DNA of 64,000 bases from Lithospermum erythrorhizon (GCA_019722365.1 JADFUC010000341.1:52970-116969); one strand, 5' to 3'. Counted from the first letter of the stretch, positions 45,844-59,339 are shown. Numbers and translations: made by a program. The notes: generated by a model not told the origin, from the sequence alone.

Positions 45844-48298
45844 TATAACTCATACGTCAAAAAAAAATTAAATTTTTTTTTCGGTGGTCAGTGGACCCGT
45901 GGATAAGATAAATAATTTCGATAATAATATTATTTTGTGATTAATCGAGCCGCATTACATTTATAATTTAGTAGTAATAGCCGATAATTCGAGTTAAGTT
46001 AGATCGCTAAGTCGCTCGATAACTCGATTCGGCTGGTGATTTCGCACAAACCTCAAGGGTTTTTCGACGAGATAAATACCACCTTCATCCTTATCAAACC
46101 AAAAACACAAAAATAACTTCCTCCATCTCCATTTGGTCAGATTCTCTTTATTTCCATTATTAAAGATTCCTATTTCTTCACTTTATCGCATTACAAACCC
46201 GAAAAAATTTTTCTTCCATTTCTTCACTTTATCGCATGTTATCCGAGTTGTTTGTTATGCTTCCTAACGCTCTTCCCTACGATTTTGAGGTAAGAAAATA
46301 AAGTGGTTGATTTTTCGGTTGACTTTCGTTGAATTTTTACATACCAATTTTATAATGGATCTTTAGTTTATGGATTTATGACGTATATAAGTGATTTAAT
46401 TCATGATTTAGAGGTCGCTTCACAGGATGTTATGGTCGAGTTGACTTTCTAGTTCTGCTGACTTTTTGGGGTGATATTTTTTAAGACTTTAAATGTGTAG
46501 GAGTTTAATCGGGGACCTTTATTGTAGTTGCTATGATGTTAAATTGGTGATTTAAAATTGATTAAAGTGGAGTTAAAGTTGAAAAGTAAGCATCCCAAGT
46601 TGAGTTGTGAATTGATATTTTGGAGTATAGGTCATAATTGGTGACTCATTAATTTATAGTTTATTTTGTAATGCTAAAGTAATAAGATGGAATTTTAGCG
46701 TGGGGATCGATTTGGTCAAGGTCTGACGGGATTATAATTGAGCAGTTTACCCGCCATGTTAGGGATCAGAGGAAATCGTTCAAAGTTGGTAATGTTTATT
46801 CTAGAACATAATTTTGGTATTAGTTCCTCAAGATACTTTCTCGGTAAATGTTAGGCCTTGACCGCCGGAAGGGCATCGCCCGTGATCGCTCTTCGTGAGG
46901 ACTTCAGGATAGCCAAGTAGAGTGAGTACTTATCTCACGTGGTGTTACCTTACGCATTACTTTAAATTGTGAACATGTTAGTCGGTAACATTATGCGAGA
47001 ATGATATACATGTAATTGTTGTATGTGATTCATTTGTGTGAGCTATGATATGATTATGGATTATATTCGTGGGCGCTAGCATTGCTTCGAGGTAAGTAAT
47101 AGCTCGAATCTCCCAACTTATATTTCTCGATTTCTGTGGGCCTTATCAAGATCAAGTAGATGCCCCTGGGTGGCCTTGTCGGGCACTTATGTATTTCAGG
47201 CCTGTTTTATCAAGGTTGACTTACGACAAGTGGTGATGTTTTGAAGAAAAGGCTGATATTGCTTGGGAGGTAGATTGCTATCGGTATTACTAGAAGCTTA
47301 TGCATGTTGAGGTGAGCGAGTATTAGATAGGACCCTAGAATTGGGAAGGTCATGGGTTGTGGCCTCTTTAAGAGCGCTGTTATCACTATACTTCAAAGAT
47401 AAAGAAAGGTTATTATCGTACCTTTTATACTTCAAGATAAGCATTTTGTTTATCGCCTTTTATACTGGGTATAAGAGCGTTATTATCAGCTTTATACTCG
47501 GTATAAGCCAGATTGACTCAAGTTGAGCGAAAAGCATCGTGATTAGGAATTGATGCATCTAGTCAATGAAAGATCACTTACTGTAGTATAGTTTTGTTAG
47601 GCTCGTGGACTGTAATTTCACGTGGTTTGATGTACTTTTATTCAAGTGAGTTGTATTCATTATCGGTGACCCTATATTCTATGTTATGCCATGTGATGTA
47701 TGAGAATTTTCTTTTGAAAGTAATAATATGCCTCGGCTAGGTAGTCCCGTTATATATCTATATACGCGTATTTGACTCCTATATTAATTTGTGGGCGTAT
47801 GGTTTAAGTTTCACCTCAAGTTAAGTTTCACTAAGCTTCTCGTGGGCTTACACTTTTCACGGCGGCATTTCATTTTGTGCTGTGCTGACGGCTAGCTGGA
47901 GCTGTGAGATCAAGCTGAGAAATGTTTGCTGCTAAAGAAAGATCGCGGCAGAGGATCCTCATACCGATTTTGATGTGTTGTCAATCGTTTTTGATTGTTG
48001 TACTTTATTTTCAAACTTTAGCCTTGTCGGCAGCTTGTCATTTGGTATTTAGAGTACGTACTTACTTTCAGAAATTACGCATTACTATTTATTCGGGGAT
48101 ATGTCAGATATATACGAGCTGTCAAGCTAGATATCACCGATGAATTATAAATTTTAAACCGTGATTATTTTGGAAATATTATATGTAATCATATTTTGAA
48201 GAAACGTAGTTTTAAACCGAGTCGCCCATCGTTTTGGTGATTCCGTGTTCGGATTATAATGACTCACCTCGTGGCGGCCGACTGGGCGTCGTTATGCA
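45844..48298 (+). repeat. Gypsy LTR in plus orientation (Tekay-like family), with a sliver of internal sequence
   Basis: Just left of it, CGAAATTTCGGGGTCGAAATTT (about 45809-45830) is the sequence that ends the internal part of plant Tekay/Del elements, so this is a 3' LTR with its interior lost. The LTR starts near TATAACTCATACG and has a TATA-like GATAAATACC (about 46068), a splice-donor-like CTACGATTTTGAG|GTAAGAA (46290), hairpin-forming TTATAC..GTATAA repeats (47380-47515), and an end near GGGCGTCGTTATG. It matches the inverted LTR 48300-51317. Confidence 0.6.
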
Positions 48299-48299
48299 C

Positions 48300-51200
48300 T
48301 ATAACTCTAGTCATCACCTTCTATCTCATATCTCCACAAATATACCAACCTCTAATGCGCATATACTTAATCCGCTTCCACCGCACGGATCAACCGCTAA
48401 TAAACACCGCCTTATACCGAAGTATAAGGGCCAAACCAAGCATGCCTATACCGTGAGTATGTGGCCACACCGACAATGCACACAAAGAAAGTTGATCATA
48501 AAGACCATTTTTACCGTAGTATAAGGCCAAACCGCATGCCTATACCCCTCGTGAGTATGTGGGCCACACCGACAATGCAATAAAGCCAAAGTGATCAAAT
48601 GAGTCATACCGCCTTATACCGTGAAAGTATAAGGCCAATAGCTGCCACATATCCCGTAAGAAGCGAGAGTCACCTAACCCCTAATCATCCCAACATAGGG
48701 TCAAATCTCTTAGTACTCAAGTCACCTCAAGTCATACATAACTCTAACCATCACCTCTCAACTTTAACCTTAAAGGATGTATAACCCATTAACACCAACC
48801 TTAGGATCCACAAGAAAACTGATAATATTATCAATAATCAACCGAAACCCAATTCGATGGTATAATTTCATCATGACAACATCTAGTATAATCAAGATAC
48901 CATAAACACATGAATATAAAACGTATCATACAACACCGTAGAAAATTTAAACAACATGTCAAGATATAATACAAAGTCTCACAAGTGACACCATCACCCA
49001 AAGACAAAACTCTGGCCGTAGACTCAACAACCACTATAATCCCCTTAGTCATCAAACCATCTATCTCATATTTTTCTGTTTCTCTAATGCCAGCATATGC
49101 TCAACCCGTCTACCTGCAAGATCGACCAATCGCTAATAAACACCGCCTTATACCGAAGTATATACAACCGCATTTATACCTGCAGTAGCAAGGCCACACC
49201 GACAATGCACAATGCTGAATGTGATCATAGAGAGTCATACCGCTCTTATATCAAGTATAAGGCCAAACCGCACTTTATACACTAAGCACAAGGCCACACC
49301 GACAATGCACACAACAAAGGATCATAAAGACTATACCGCTTCTTATACCAAAAGTATAAGGGCAAACCGCACTTATATACCAAAGATAAGGCCACACCGC
49401 ACTTTTACAAAAGTATAAGGTCAAATCGCACTTATACACGAAGATATACAAACCGCACTTATACACTAAGTATAAGGCAAACCGCACTTATACACTAAGT
49501 ATAAGGCCAATAGCGTCACATATCCTGCAAGGAAGGAGAGCCACCTAACCCCTATCATCCCAACTATAGGGTCATATCCTAATACTCAAGTCACCTCAAT
49601 GTCACGCATAACTCCAACCAACACCTCTCAATAACCAACTACTCTACTCCCAAACAATATCAAAGACAGCCTAACATCTCACAATCATAAATCAATCACA
49701 ACCACCGACAAGGCCACGTAAATGTATAAAGGCCGATAAGCCACGTAACCGAAATGCCGACAAGGCCACGTAACACAAGTGAAACATGTCGGGAGTTCAA
49801 GCTACTTATCTCTGCCAAATCTTCAACGCCATAGTAGTCACAATCGCATAATCATAATACGGCTCACATAAATGAATCACACATAATCATACAAGAATTA
49901 CATGTATGCTCATTCTCACATAATCATACCACAAACGACATGTATACCATTTTCACATAATCATACCACAAATCTATACGTACACACAATTTAAAGTAAG
50001 ACGTAGTAACACCCGCGAGATAAGTACTCACCTCGTTAGCAATAAGAAACGCCCCGCTTAATCTATCCAAGCGCTTCTTCCTTAATGCCCGCCTAATCAA
50101 AACACCCGGAAATACAATTACTACTCACAATAATTTTAACCCTTATCTTAATTAAATTCTTGACTTTCAACCCATTTTAGTTACAAATGACAACCTAAGT
50201 ATAGATTACCACTATGTTTCAACAACCACAAATGACAAATTTCAACTATCCCGACTAAATCCCATGATCGGCCAACACCTTAACCAAAATACTCAACATT
50301 TCAACAATTTCAATCAACCCAAAATATCAACTTTTCAAACTAATTTAAACTCCATTTCTAACAACTCAAATTCAAAGCCCAAGCATTACTCAAAATCTAA
50401 TAAACTAATTTCAACATATATTCTCCAACAACATATATAAACTATAATTTACACCTTCAAACAATCACAATAAAGGTCCAATAACATATTTATACTCTCA
50501 ACAACATTTTAGAAAAGTCAACCCAAAGTCAACTCCAAGTGTCAACCTCAACTATACCAACACTTTCTACCCAAAAATCATTATTATCTCTTATACTATA
50601 ATCTAAGCTTCAGATAATAATTATAAGCAATAATAACCCACAAAAGCCGAAGTCAACTAAATCTCAAAAGTCAACGCATCAAAACATCAAGAAATACTCA
50701 TCCAAACTCTTAACTTTAACTCAAAAACAACTAATTTAAGGCCTAAGAATCGTTTATAGCAATAAAATTCAAAATCCAAAAAGTCAACTCAACCGAAACT
50801 CACAAAATACTCAAAAAGATCCGACCTTTTTTACCTTGAATCGAAGAGGATGATGAGGAGAAACTCTCCCAAAAATTTGAGGTCCAAAGCTCATGGTAGA
50901 TGAAGAGAAATCTGAGAAATAAATTTCAAGTGGGAGTGGGGGGTGAGTAGTGTCTTCAGGTAGCCAAGCAGAAGTGCGATCCTTCCTTCATTTAAGCCAG
51001 TTGCTATGTTAACGGTTGGCCCATTAGCTTTATAAGGCGAAACCCGAACGCTTAATCCAACTGATACTCTCGCTTTAACTTATCTCGACAACCAACTTCT
51101 TCAAACATCAACATTCCTACACTCAAATTATATTACCACCCAAATAATATCATTTCCATCTTCGACAACTTTAAAATTTCAAACCGAAATATACTACCAA

Positions 51201-51317
51201 CCCATCGATTCGTTGTATTTTCAACTATTCACCTCGAAATTTTTTTTCTCCTCGAAATACTCCACCGAGCAACTAGTATACTATTTCAATAATATTAGTA
51301 CGGAACGGGTTATTACA
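48300..51317 (-). repeat. Gypsy LTR in minus orientation (same family), truncated at its 3' end
   Basis: On the minus strand the polypurine-like AAGGTGGGTAGA precedes TGTAATAACCCG (LTR start, 51317). A splice-donor-like AAG|GTAAA follows at 50834, and then blocks match the plus LTR (for example ATACATGTAATT and GTGATTCATTT..GTGAG). Near its left end a 700-bp segment is duplicated (about 48320-48780 and 49020-49620). No sequence equivalent to the last part of the plus LTR is present, so this copy is cut at about 48300. Confidence 0.6.
49240..49510. repeat. Minisatellite of about 30 bp, each unit able to form a hairpin
   Basis: Seven or so units of the type AAACCGCACTTATACactaaGTATAAGGCC. CTTATAC and GTATAAG in each unit are inverted complements separated by 4-6 bases. 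The last two units are nearly identical. Related units occur at 48408-48560 and, in opposite orientation, at 47380-47515. Confidence 0.8.
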
Positions 51318-51882
51318 GTCTACCCACCTTATAAAATTTCGTCCTCGAAATTCATTCAGAACCCAATCTGTCAGATAATCTCAACGCACCTTTCGACACG
51401 CCCTTATCAACTAACATCACGACACCTTGTCACCCGCTCAAATTCTCTCTCGCATAGCATCTCGCTCTTCGTAGCCCCCTAATATCTTATGTCAATCGAT
51501 TCTAAGGCAAAGGGCCCTCTTACCCCATAACAATAAACATTCAACCGACAATTTTTTTGTCTGCCCATCATCTCCTCAGAATCGTGACGCTCTACTTGTT
51601 AGTATCATTATCAATCTTAGAGCGCTTTAACACCCCTGCCACTCTCCATAATACCAATTGGTAAAAATCCTGAGCGTTAAGTACGAACACCCTAGCTTTT
51701 CAGAAGTGTGGGTTCAAGCAATTTGCATAATCCTTATCGGGCCAAGAAATATAAGCTCAAACCTCCTTTGGGATCAGCTTAAGACACATCCCGGACATTT
51801 ACCTATCTCAAAGTATTTTAATAGCTGGGCTTCTATGATGATGGCTTCCATCATTTTTCAAATATCAATAGCATTAACACAA
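51318..51882 (-). other. Internal sequence next to the minus-oriented gypsy LTR
   Basis: Begins (minus strand) with the GAATTTCGAGGACGAAATTT block just before the LTR, as in Tekay/Del elements, but the remaining 500 bp carry no recognisable pol. The plus frames at 51213-51906 are by-products. Confidence 0.45.
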
Positions 51883-52143
51883 TACTCCCTCCAATTCACA
51901 TTCTAAGTGGCTGGGAGTATTTCTAAATTATTCAAAGCAAGTGTCGTTCATCAACTTCAATACAACTTTTACACTTACTTTACTTATTTGTCCTTACATG
52001 TTAGAATGTGTGTTTGCATACTTTTCTTTTACCATTTCTTGATCCACTCCACAATTAATTTTTACAGAATAGCAGAGTAATTTGTTGATTTAGCAATTAG
52101 TGCCATGGTCTTAAACGACCTCCAATTTGAATTGAAGGGAGTA
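51883..52143. mobile_element. Stowaway-like MITE
   Basis: Left end TACTCCCTCCAATTCACATT; right end, read backwards, TACTCCCTTCAATTCAAATT; TA at both edges. 261 bp, no coding. Confidence 0.75.
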
Positions 52144-53578
52144 ATTAGTATTCGATTTTATTATGTTAAACATTTCGAAAACTTTATTAGTAGTTATACC
52201 TCCTATGTATTGTAACATAATATTTCTTCCAATACGATATGTGTCGTAACTACAAACATACTTATTTTATTACTAAGATGACTAATTTATTTATATGCTT
52301 ATCATCATAGTTATATATCTCGATACTTCATGATGACATCGCTGTTCTTATTGGGATGACGCATCTTATTTGTGTTTTATCATCACACCTATATATATAG
52401 TGACAAACTAGCTACTATGACCACACATGTCATTCTAGCTAATTCGTTTTAGTCATCAAAATTTATAAAATTCCACTATATCTTGTACTTCCTAGTTCTC
52501 GTGCCTCAGTAATTATTTAAAGTAAATACCTTATTTATTTTCTTTTTAACAGTTATTATAGAAGTTTAATTTATTTTTTATTACACTTATCATTCTTACC
52601 ATAAAATGTAATGATTATAGTTAATTAATGAATATTTTTTTTCGCAGTTCCTTGATAAGCTACAATTTTTTGGTATAAATAGACAACCATTTTGAGATAC
52701 ATGGTCTCAAAAAATATCTAATTTGATTTTCAAACGTCAAATACTATACATATAATATATATAAAAATAGGTAGAGTTTAAAATTTAAAAATTCAACCAT
52801 TAAAATTTAAATTAATTATGCAACCATTAATTATACAATCTTTGTGGAATCAAATTCTATATATATATTATGTAATACGACCCACATGATTTTCTAGTAA
52901 TACGGAGTAGTAACTTGTTGGATGTTTTCCGAGCAATTATTTGAAAAGAGTTTTGAGATCGTTTATTGTACGTTGGCATCAATCAACTTTTGTTTCTGTC
53001 AGCAAAATCATTGATAACTCATTTTTAATGCAAGATGTATGTTGGATGTGGAGATAAATTCATCATCTAAAAAGAATAGGCAAATGCAATAATAATAAAA
53101 AACAAGGTTTTGGTCACATCAAGTCGACGTGTCATCCGACAGAGATGATATCAAACCATTGAGCTCATTTGTGAATGTTGGATATGTGAATATAATTAGT
53201 TGATTGATATCTAATTTAATAGTTATTTGGTGATGAAGATTGATATGTTTCAAGAAATATAAATTTATGTAGAAAGTCTTTTATGATTGTACCTCAAATT
53301 CGACATGATTTTCTAGTAATACGGAGTAGTAACTTGTTGGATGATGTTTTCCAAATAATTATTTGAAATGTAGTTTTCATTAATATAATTTTTTTTTTTA
53401 AAAAGAATAGAATCATAAACTTTTTTTTGGAAGATTTGAGAACTTATATAGTGAAGCTTGTAATTATAGTTTTAATTATATAAGAAAACGTAACATCTAA
53501 TTGCGGAAAAAAAATTAGAAAATAAGGTTCATAAATAATGTAATCAATTTATTTCGGTGATTATTAAGAATCGCAAAT
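52144..53578. other. Non-coding AT-rich DNA with a 60-bp direct repeat
   Basis: ACATGATTTTCTAGTAATAC followed by GGAGTAGTAACTTGTTGGATG occurs at 52884-52950 and again at 53303-53372. No gene recognised. Confidence 0.5.
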
Positions 53579-53865
53579 GTGATTAGATTAACTCTCATCC
53601 TAATACCATTCACAACACGCCAACACTCTAAGTACGACTCGTGGAACCCACGCATTACCCACTCCAACAACTCAACTAACAATTCATATTCAACATACAA
53701 TTTAACACAAATTATACACATACACATATCTCGCAATCAAGAAGTGAATTCTCAACACCCGCTAGATAAATATCATTCAAGCAAGAATGAAACTACGCCC
53801 GCCTATTAGTCCACGTGTCTCTTCCACTTCAATGCCTAATCAAACACCCGGAGAGATATAATTAC
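53579..53865 (-). repeat. Older Tekay-like LTR fragment, left half
   Basis: Matches the segment 54960-55230 of the adjacent LTR in order: CATATTCAACATA.AATTTAAC, ACACATACACATATC, AACACCCGC..AGATA, and CGCCTA..CAAACA followed by ATAATTAC. It is interrupted at ATTAC by the insertion of the complete element 53866-63108. Confidence 0.65.
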
Positions 53866-56132
53866 TCTAACGATCCGCCTGTGTCGTACCGAGGTTAATC
53901 GCCCCGAAATCTCAGATACACCAGAGTCACCAATCGATGGATGACTCAATTTTAAAAGAAACCTGTCTTGAAACAACTCAACAAAATAATATACAACTGA
54001 CAACAACACTTTTTAAGAAAAAGAATCCATCGTGGTATTCCTAACCACATAACAACAACCAACATACAACATAACCTGCATCCTAAAAATATATCCCTAC
54101 AAACGACAAGTATCTCAAAAATAACAACTATACGCATTTGACAACTACATTCCAACAAAATAAAGAGACTGCGGAGATCAATCGCCACCCGCCACCTAAG
54201 CTCTAAGACATAAACACTCCGAACAATCTCGAGATGGAACAAAGACTAATTGCCAACCTAGCAATGAAATTGCCGCCCATAGCGATTGGGCGAATCGGCG
54301 AAGTGAATATATATCTCAAGAATGAAATCAACCTCCAATCACGCACAAGGTACTGGTCGTAAATGATATTGCATACTTTATAGATAAAGTTGGTACATAA
54401 TATTATTCAACTTAAGATCTTAATAAAAGTCATTATCAATTTCATTATCTTTTACTTAATGTTTATAAATTGCTATTAGCGTAACATTCTAAGATGATGG
54501 CAATCAACAATAACATATGTATAATTCAAGAAAGACCTAATAACACGAACAAACAATCGACCTTACTCCATCAAATGACAACGCATTTAATATCACAACT
54601 CAACAACTAACCAACTCAAAGAACACAATCAACTCCAACAATAGTATCAACTCAACAACTCAACAATACTACAACTCAACAACTCAACAATACTACAACT
54701 CAACAACTCAACAATACAACTCAACAACTCTATCAACTCAACAATTCCAACAACTCATGAATCCTATGTAAACTCAATATAAGTCCGAATTTCTAACACT
54801 AATGCGCATATAATCAACCTCAAGTAGAGAAACTTATGCCCGCTCGACATATGCTATCACCTAATCGTAACTAGGCAAGCAATCACCGACCGTAACTAAG
54901 CACGAAGCAATTTACCGACAAATACAACTCAACACACAACATCAACTCACATATAACGCTTCCTAATACGACTCAACAACTCCTCAAAACACCCGTATTT
55001 AATTCTACGAGACCACCACAACCCAACGACTTAACCTAATAACGCATATTCAACATATAATTTAACACGTATCACATATATACACACATACACATATCCG
55101 TGAATCAAATAGTTAATCAACACCCGCGGACATAGATACCGACTCGATTAGCTATATAAACCTCGCCTAATCACAACAACGGACCTTTCCCACGATCAAC
55201 GCCTAAACAAACATTCTAAAAGTATAATTACTACTTATAATATACAAGTAATAGTATAACATTCTACTATATATTTAATTTCAAGGCTACTCCCCAAAAT
55301 AATTCAAATCTTGAAAACCCATTATAATCTTATTCCAACTTAAGTCCGTTTGAATCCCATTTTAAATGATCAAATTCCACTTACTAGTTTCTTCAAAAGC
55401 CCTAACGTTCTGATATTAACAACTAATCATCACATTTCTAACTATCTTTAATCTGAAACCCAATTAACTACTCAAATTTACAAAAACTCATTTTATCCGA
55501 ACATTCTCTAATCACTTATAAATCACAACCTACACCTCGAAACAACCCTAATAAAAGTCCAAGAGTACACTTTACCATAATAAAAATCATTTAGAAAAAG
55601 TCAACAAAAGTCAACAAAGTAAACTATAATCCTCTACAATTTCAACCCCATAAACTCCATTATTATCACCTCTTATACGATAATCTAGTTCCTCAAATGT
55701 TTCCATTCTATAACATTATAAATGTCAAAGCTCTCAAGGTCAACCTAATATAACAAAAGTCAACATCCTCAAAAGTCAAGAAATAATCCAAAAAGATTCA
55801 ACCTTCTTACCTTAAAACGTAGAGGATGACTTGGGAAACTCTCCGGTGAAATTTTAGACTAACGCTTAGTAAAACGAGTAGAAGAAAATGGAAGAAAATT
55901 TTCAAGGGAATTTTTGAGAGGGAGTTCGCCCCAGCTTGGAAAAAGTATTTAAGATGGGTTGGTGGATGGATAAAGATGAAGCGCATGGAGTTCGCGCAAG
56001 ATATTTCAAGAGTCAGACTTTCGGTTTTCGCTTAGCTCTTCATCTCCCGTTTAATAAATAACTCTAACATAAATTTAACTTCTAACCCCAACAATATTAC
56101 AATAATGCTCATACTGAAATCTGGTTATTACG
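53866..56132 (-). repeat. 3' LTR of the Tekay-like element
   Basis: 2267 bp; matches 60919-63108 throughout. Contains the expanded CAACTCAA tract (about 54600-54760) and the conserved donor-like ACGTTTTAAG|GTAAGAAG (GT at 55810-55809, minus strand). Confidence 0.8.
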
Positions 56133-56245
56133 CCTAAACATTCCACAAAAATTTCGCCATCGAAATTTCCTAACTCAACAACTGCAAGAGAAGTACTCAC
56201 ACAAACAACTCAAAGTCGTAGTTGATTACAAAACAAAACAACTTA

Positions 56246-57656
56246 CCCCCTACGCGAAAAGCTGCGGGTAACGGCTCCTCATATCATCCTCGCGTTCCCA
56301 TGTCGCCTCCTCTACACGTTGATTCCTCCACAACACTTTCACCAAGGCCACCACTTTGTTCCTCAAAACCTTTTCCCTCCGATCAAGAATCCTCACCGGT
56401 TTCTCCTCAAAAGTGAGATCCTCTTCAAGCTCCACCGGTACTAAACTAAGAATATGCGACTCCATCCGAACATACTTCCTCAAAGTAATCTACACATGAA
56501 CACATTGTGAATTCTGTCCAACTCCGGAGGTAACGCTAAACGGTAAGCTACGGGTCCCACTCTCGCCAAGATCTCAAACGGTCCAATATAACGGGGACTC
56601 AACTTCCCTTTCCTCCCAAACCGTGACATTCCCTTCCATGTCGAGCATCCTCAAAACACATGATTCTTAACTGGTACTAAGCCTACCAGCGATTTATCAT
56701 CATATTTTCTCTGGCCTGGCCCCGCGCTATCCTCACAAGTTAATAGACAATCCTGATCCTCTCCACCGAACTCTCAACTAACTCGATCATAAACTTTCCT
56801 CCTCTCGCAGACTGCTCCATCAGATCGAGTCCTATTACTCCGCCTATACAACGCCTCAAATGGAGCCATCCGGGTACTAAGATGAAATCGTTAAGTATAC
56901 GCTGACCCATCTTAGGCAATCCCGTCATCCACACTCCTTAAGAAACTCTCGTAACACAAGCCCGAAGCATACATCCTCCAAAGTCCGGATTGTTCTCTCC
57001 CGATTGCCCATCTCGTCTCTGTGGGATGGAAAGATGTACTAACTCCACTCGAGTCCCCAACGCTCTCTTGAAACCCTCCGTAATCTCGAAGCGAATCTCA
57101 TCAAGGCCTAAACGTATCGACACCGAACCCCATGCAGCCTCAAAATCCGATCCACATCTTCTAACCTCTCTAGTCCACTGTAGATCTAATAGGAAGGCAG
57201 AAGGAAACGAAATGACTTTGATGCCCTTATCCACAATCACCCGTGATCCCATCATTTCTCGCCTTAACGACCTAGAAAGTTCAAATACAAAGTCCATTGT
57301 AATATTCTCCCACGCTCACTCGAATAGGGAAGAGTGTGCAACAATCCTCGCGGGATGTCTATGCTCGCCTTCACCGTAAACCAAACATTTAGCCAAGAAC
57401 TCGCAATTTCCTTCATTCCCCGGCAACCAGAAGTCAACTCAAGTCCTCAGACATCTTTGCTACTGTGACGCAAGCTATAAGAAGCATTATGAGCCTCGTC
57501 AAGAATCTCTTTCTTCAACTCATCCGAATCCGGTACACATAACCTGCCATCCATCCTCAGAGCTCCACTCTCGTCAACTGTAAAATCCTTTCTGACGCCA
57601 TCCTTTACTTCCCCACTGATTTTCTGTAGTTTCTCATCTTGCTGCTGCAACTCCAA
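56246..57656 (-). pseudogene. Integrase with C-terminal module, Tekay-like element
   Basis: Minus-strand pieces in order: zinc-binding region remnant KEILDEAHNASYSLRH (about 57460-57520), core start MDFVFELSRSLR (57297), a remnant of the D..F region, LGTRVELVHLS and DGQSGENNP (about 57060-56985; family GTxLxxSTAYHPQTDGQSER), [16 protein letters not shown] and [13 protein letters not shown] (about 56620-56530), then KPVRILDRREKVLRNKV and WRNQRVEEATWEREDDMR, ending near 56250. Catalytic acids are partly lost and the frame changes several times. Confidence 0.8.
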
Positions 57657-57819
57657 GATACGGCCAAAAGTATCCCTTCACATAAATAACAACTCACCAT
57701 TGCCGCTAATATCAAGCTTCAACTCCAAGCCGCTCTATTTCGCCTTGGCTCGCTCGCTTCCCTTCCGACTCGTGAGCATCCGGCTACTACATTCGCCTCG
57801 ACGATATTCGATCATCACA

Positions 57820-59337
57820 TCATACCACGATAAACCCATCCACCTCCTCTCTCGCTTCAAATTCGTGTCTCCTCAAGGCCGTAGGTACATCGCACTTTGT
57901 GATCACGAAAATCACATTAACCCCATACAAGCAATGCCTGCCAAACTTCAATGCAAAACAATCGCCGCTAACTCTGGGATTACTGGTCGGTAGTTCTCCT
58001 ATGCCCTCAACTCGTCGGTACATAAGAAATCACTCTCCCATTCTGCATCAACACACAACCCAACCCCTGGTGCGAAGCATCACTGTAGATCACGAAACCC
58101 TCAGACCCGGATGGTAGAGCTAAAACCGGTGCAGTAGTCAACTTCGCCTTCAACTCCTTGAAACACCTCTCACAATCCTCATCCCAAATAAAGGGAACTC
58201 CCTTCCTGGTCAACCTGGTCATCGGAGTCGCAATCAACGAAATCTAACAAACCTCCCGTAATACTCAAATAAACCCAAGAAACTCCTCTCACCGGGTCAC
58301 ACTTGTAGGTCGCTCCCACCACTCATAAGAAGTTCCACCTTCCGAGGGTCCACACAAATACCTTCACCGGATATACGCCCAGAACTGCATTTTCTCCAAC
58401 CGACTACATTTGCTAAACGTAGCGCATAATTGCGCCGCCTCAATGTCTCCAACACAACTGGCAAGTGTCTCTCGTGGCTCCTCCGCATCACTGGTATACG
58501 TGATATCATCACAAACACAATCACAAATTTATCCATGAATCCCCAAACACCCGCCCATTAAATCCATGAACGCCGGTGCATTAGTCAACCCAAACGGCAT
58601 TAACATAAACTCACGGTGCCCATACCCGGATCGAAGTCGATTGAATGTCACCTCCTAATCCCCACCGTAGTACCCGGATCTCAAATCAATCTTCTAAAAT
58701 ACTCCGTACCCTCAACTAGTCAAATAAATCATCTATCCTCGGCAACGGATACGGGGTTCTTGGATGGCTCACTTTATTCAACCTGTAGTCGATACACAAC
58801 TCAACGCACCATCTTTTTTTTTTCACAAACGTAACTAGTGCAACCCACTTAAGAAACACTCGTCCGGACAAAACCCCTTATCAAGTAGTTCTAACCGAGT
58901 CTTCAACTCTCTCAATCAAGGAGCCATTCTATACCAAATAGAAATCGTGCAGCATCTTGAACTACCTCAATCAGAACCCACTTCTCTCCGTGGCAAGCTG
59001 GCAACCTCTCCCGAAAACATCGACATACTCACGAATAACTCGCATACATCCTGAACCTTTCTCCTCTCTCTCTCCAAGTCGACCACATACCCACATACCC
59101 AAAGACAACCTTCTTCATCAACTTCCCCGGCTCAAAGGTTTAAATAAAACTTGATGGCGTAATCTTCCCTATCTCCTCAAACAACATCGTGTCTACCCGG
59201 ACTAGCAAAATATATAATGTCTCTTTGGCGGTGGAGTCAATTTTAGCGACGTGTCCCCAACCGGCCCATTCCCAAGATAAGATCAAATCTACTAATTCAA
59301 ACGGAAGTAGATCCACAACCAACAACCGATTACTCAC
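57820..59337 (-). pseudogene. Reverse transcriptase and RNase H, Tekay-like element
   Basis: Minus strand, in order: the post-protease block LLPFELVDLILSWEW (59300-59260), RT pieces (KKDG about 58830; a [10 protein letters not shown] remnant about 58740; [15 protein letters not shown] about 58620-58570; DKFVIVF about 58530, where the catalytic DD is out of frame), ETLRRRNYALR and SGEGICVDPRKVE, then the thumb/RNase H junction LTRLTRKGVPF..W and SEGFVIYSDASHQGLGCVLMQ (58237-58030), and FALKFGRHCLYGV (about 57950). Domain order is normal; the frame is broken repeatedly. Confidence 0.8.
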
Positions 59338-59339
59338 TC

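Noticed and set aside
49240..49510. Array of short palindromic units resembling a CRISPR array
   Set aside because: No distinct spacers; it lies inside a gypsy LTR and its units grade into each other.
56990..57379. 129-codon plus-strand frame
   Set aside because: Shadow of the minus-strand integrase core.
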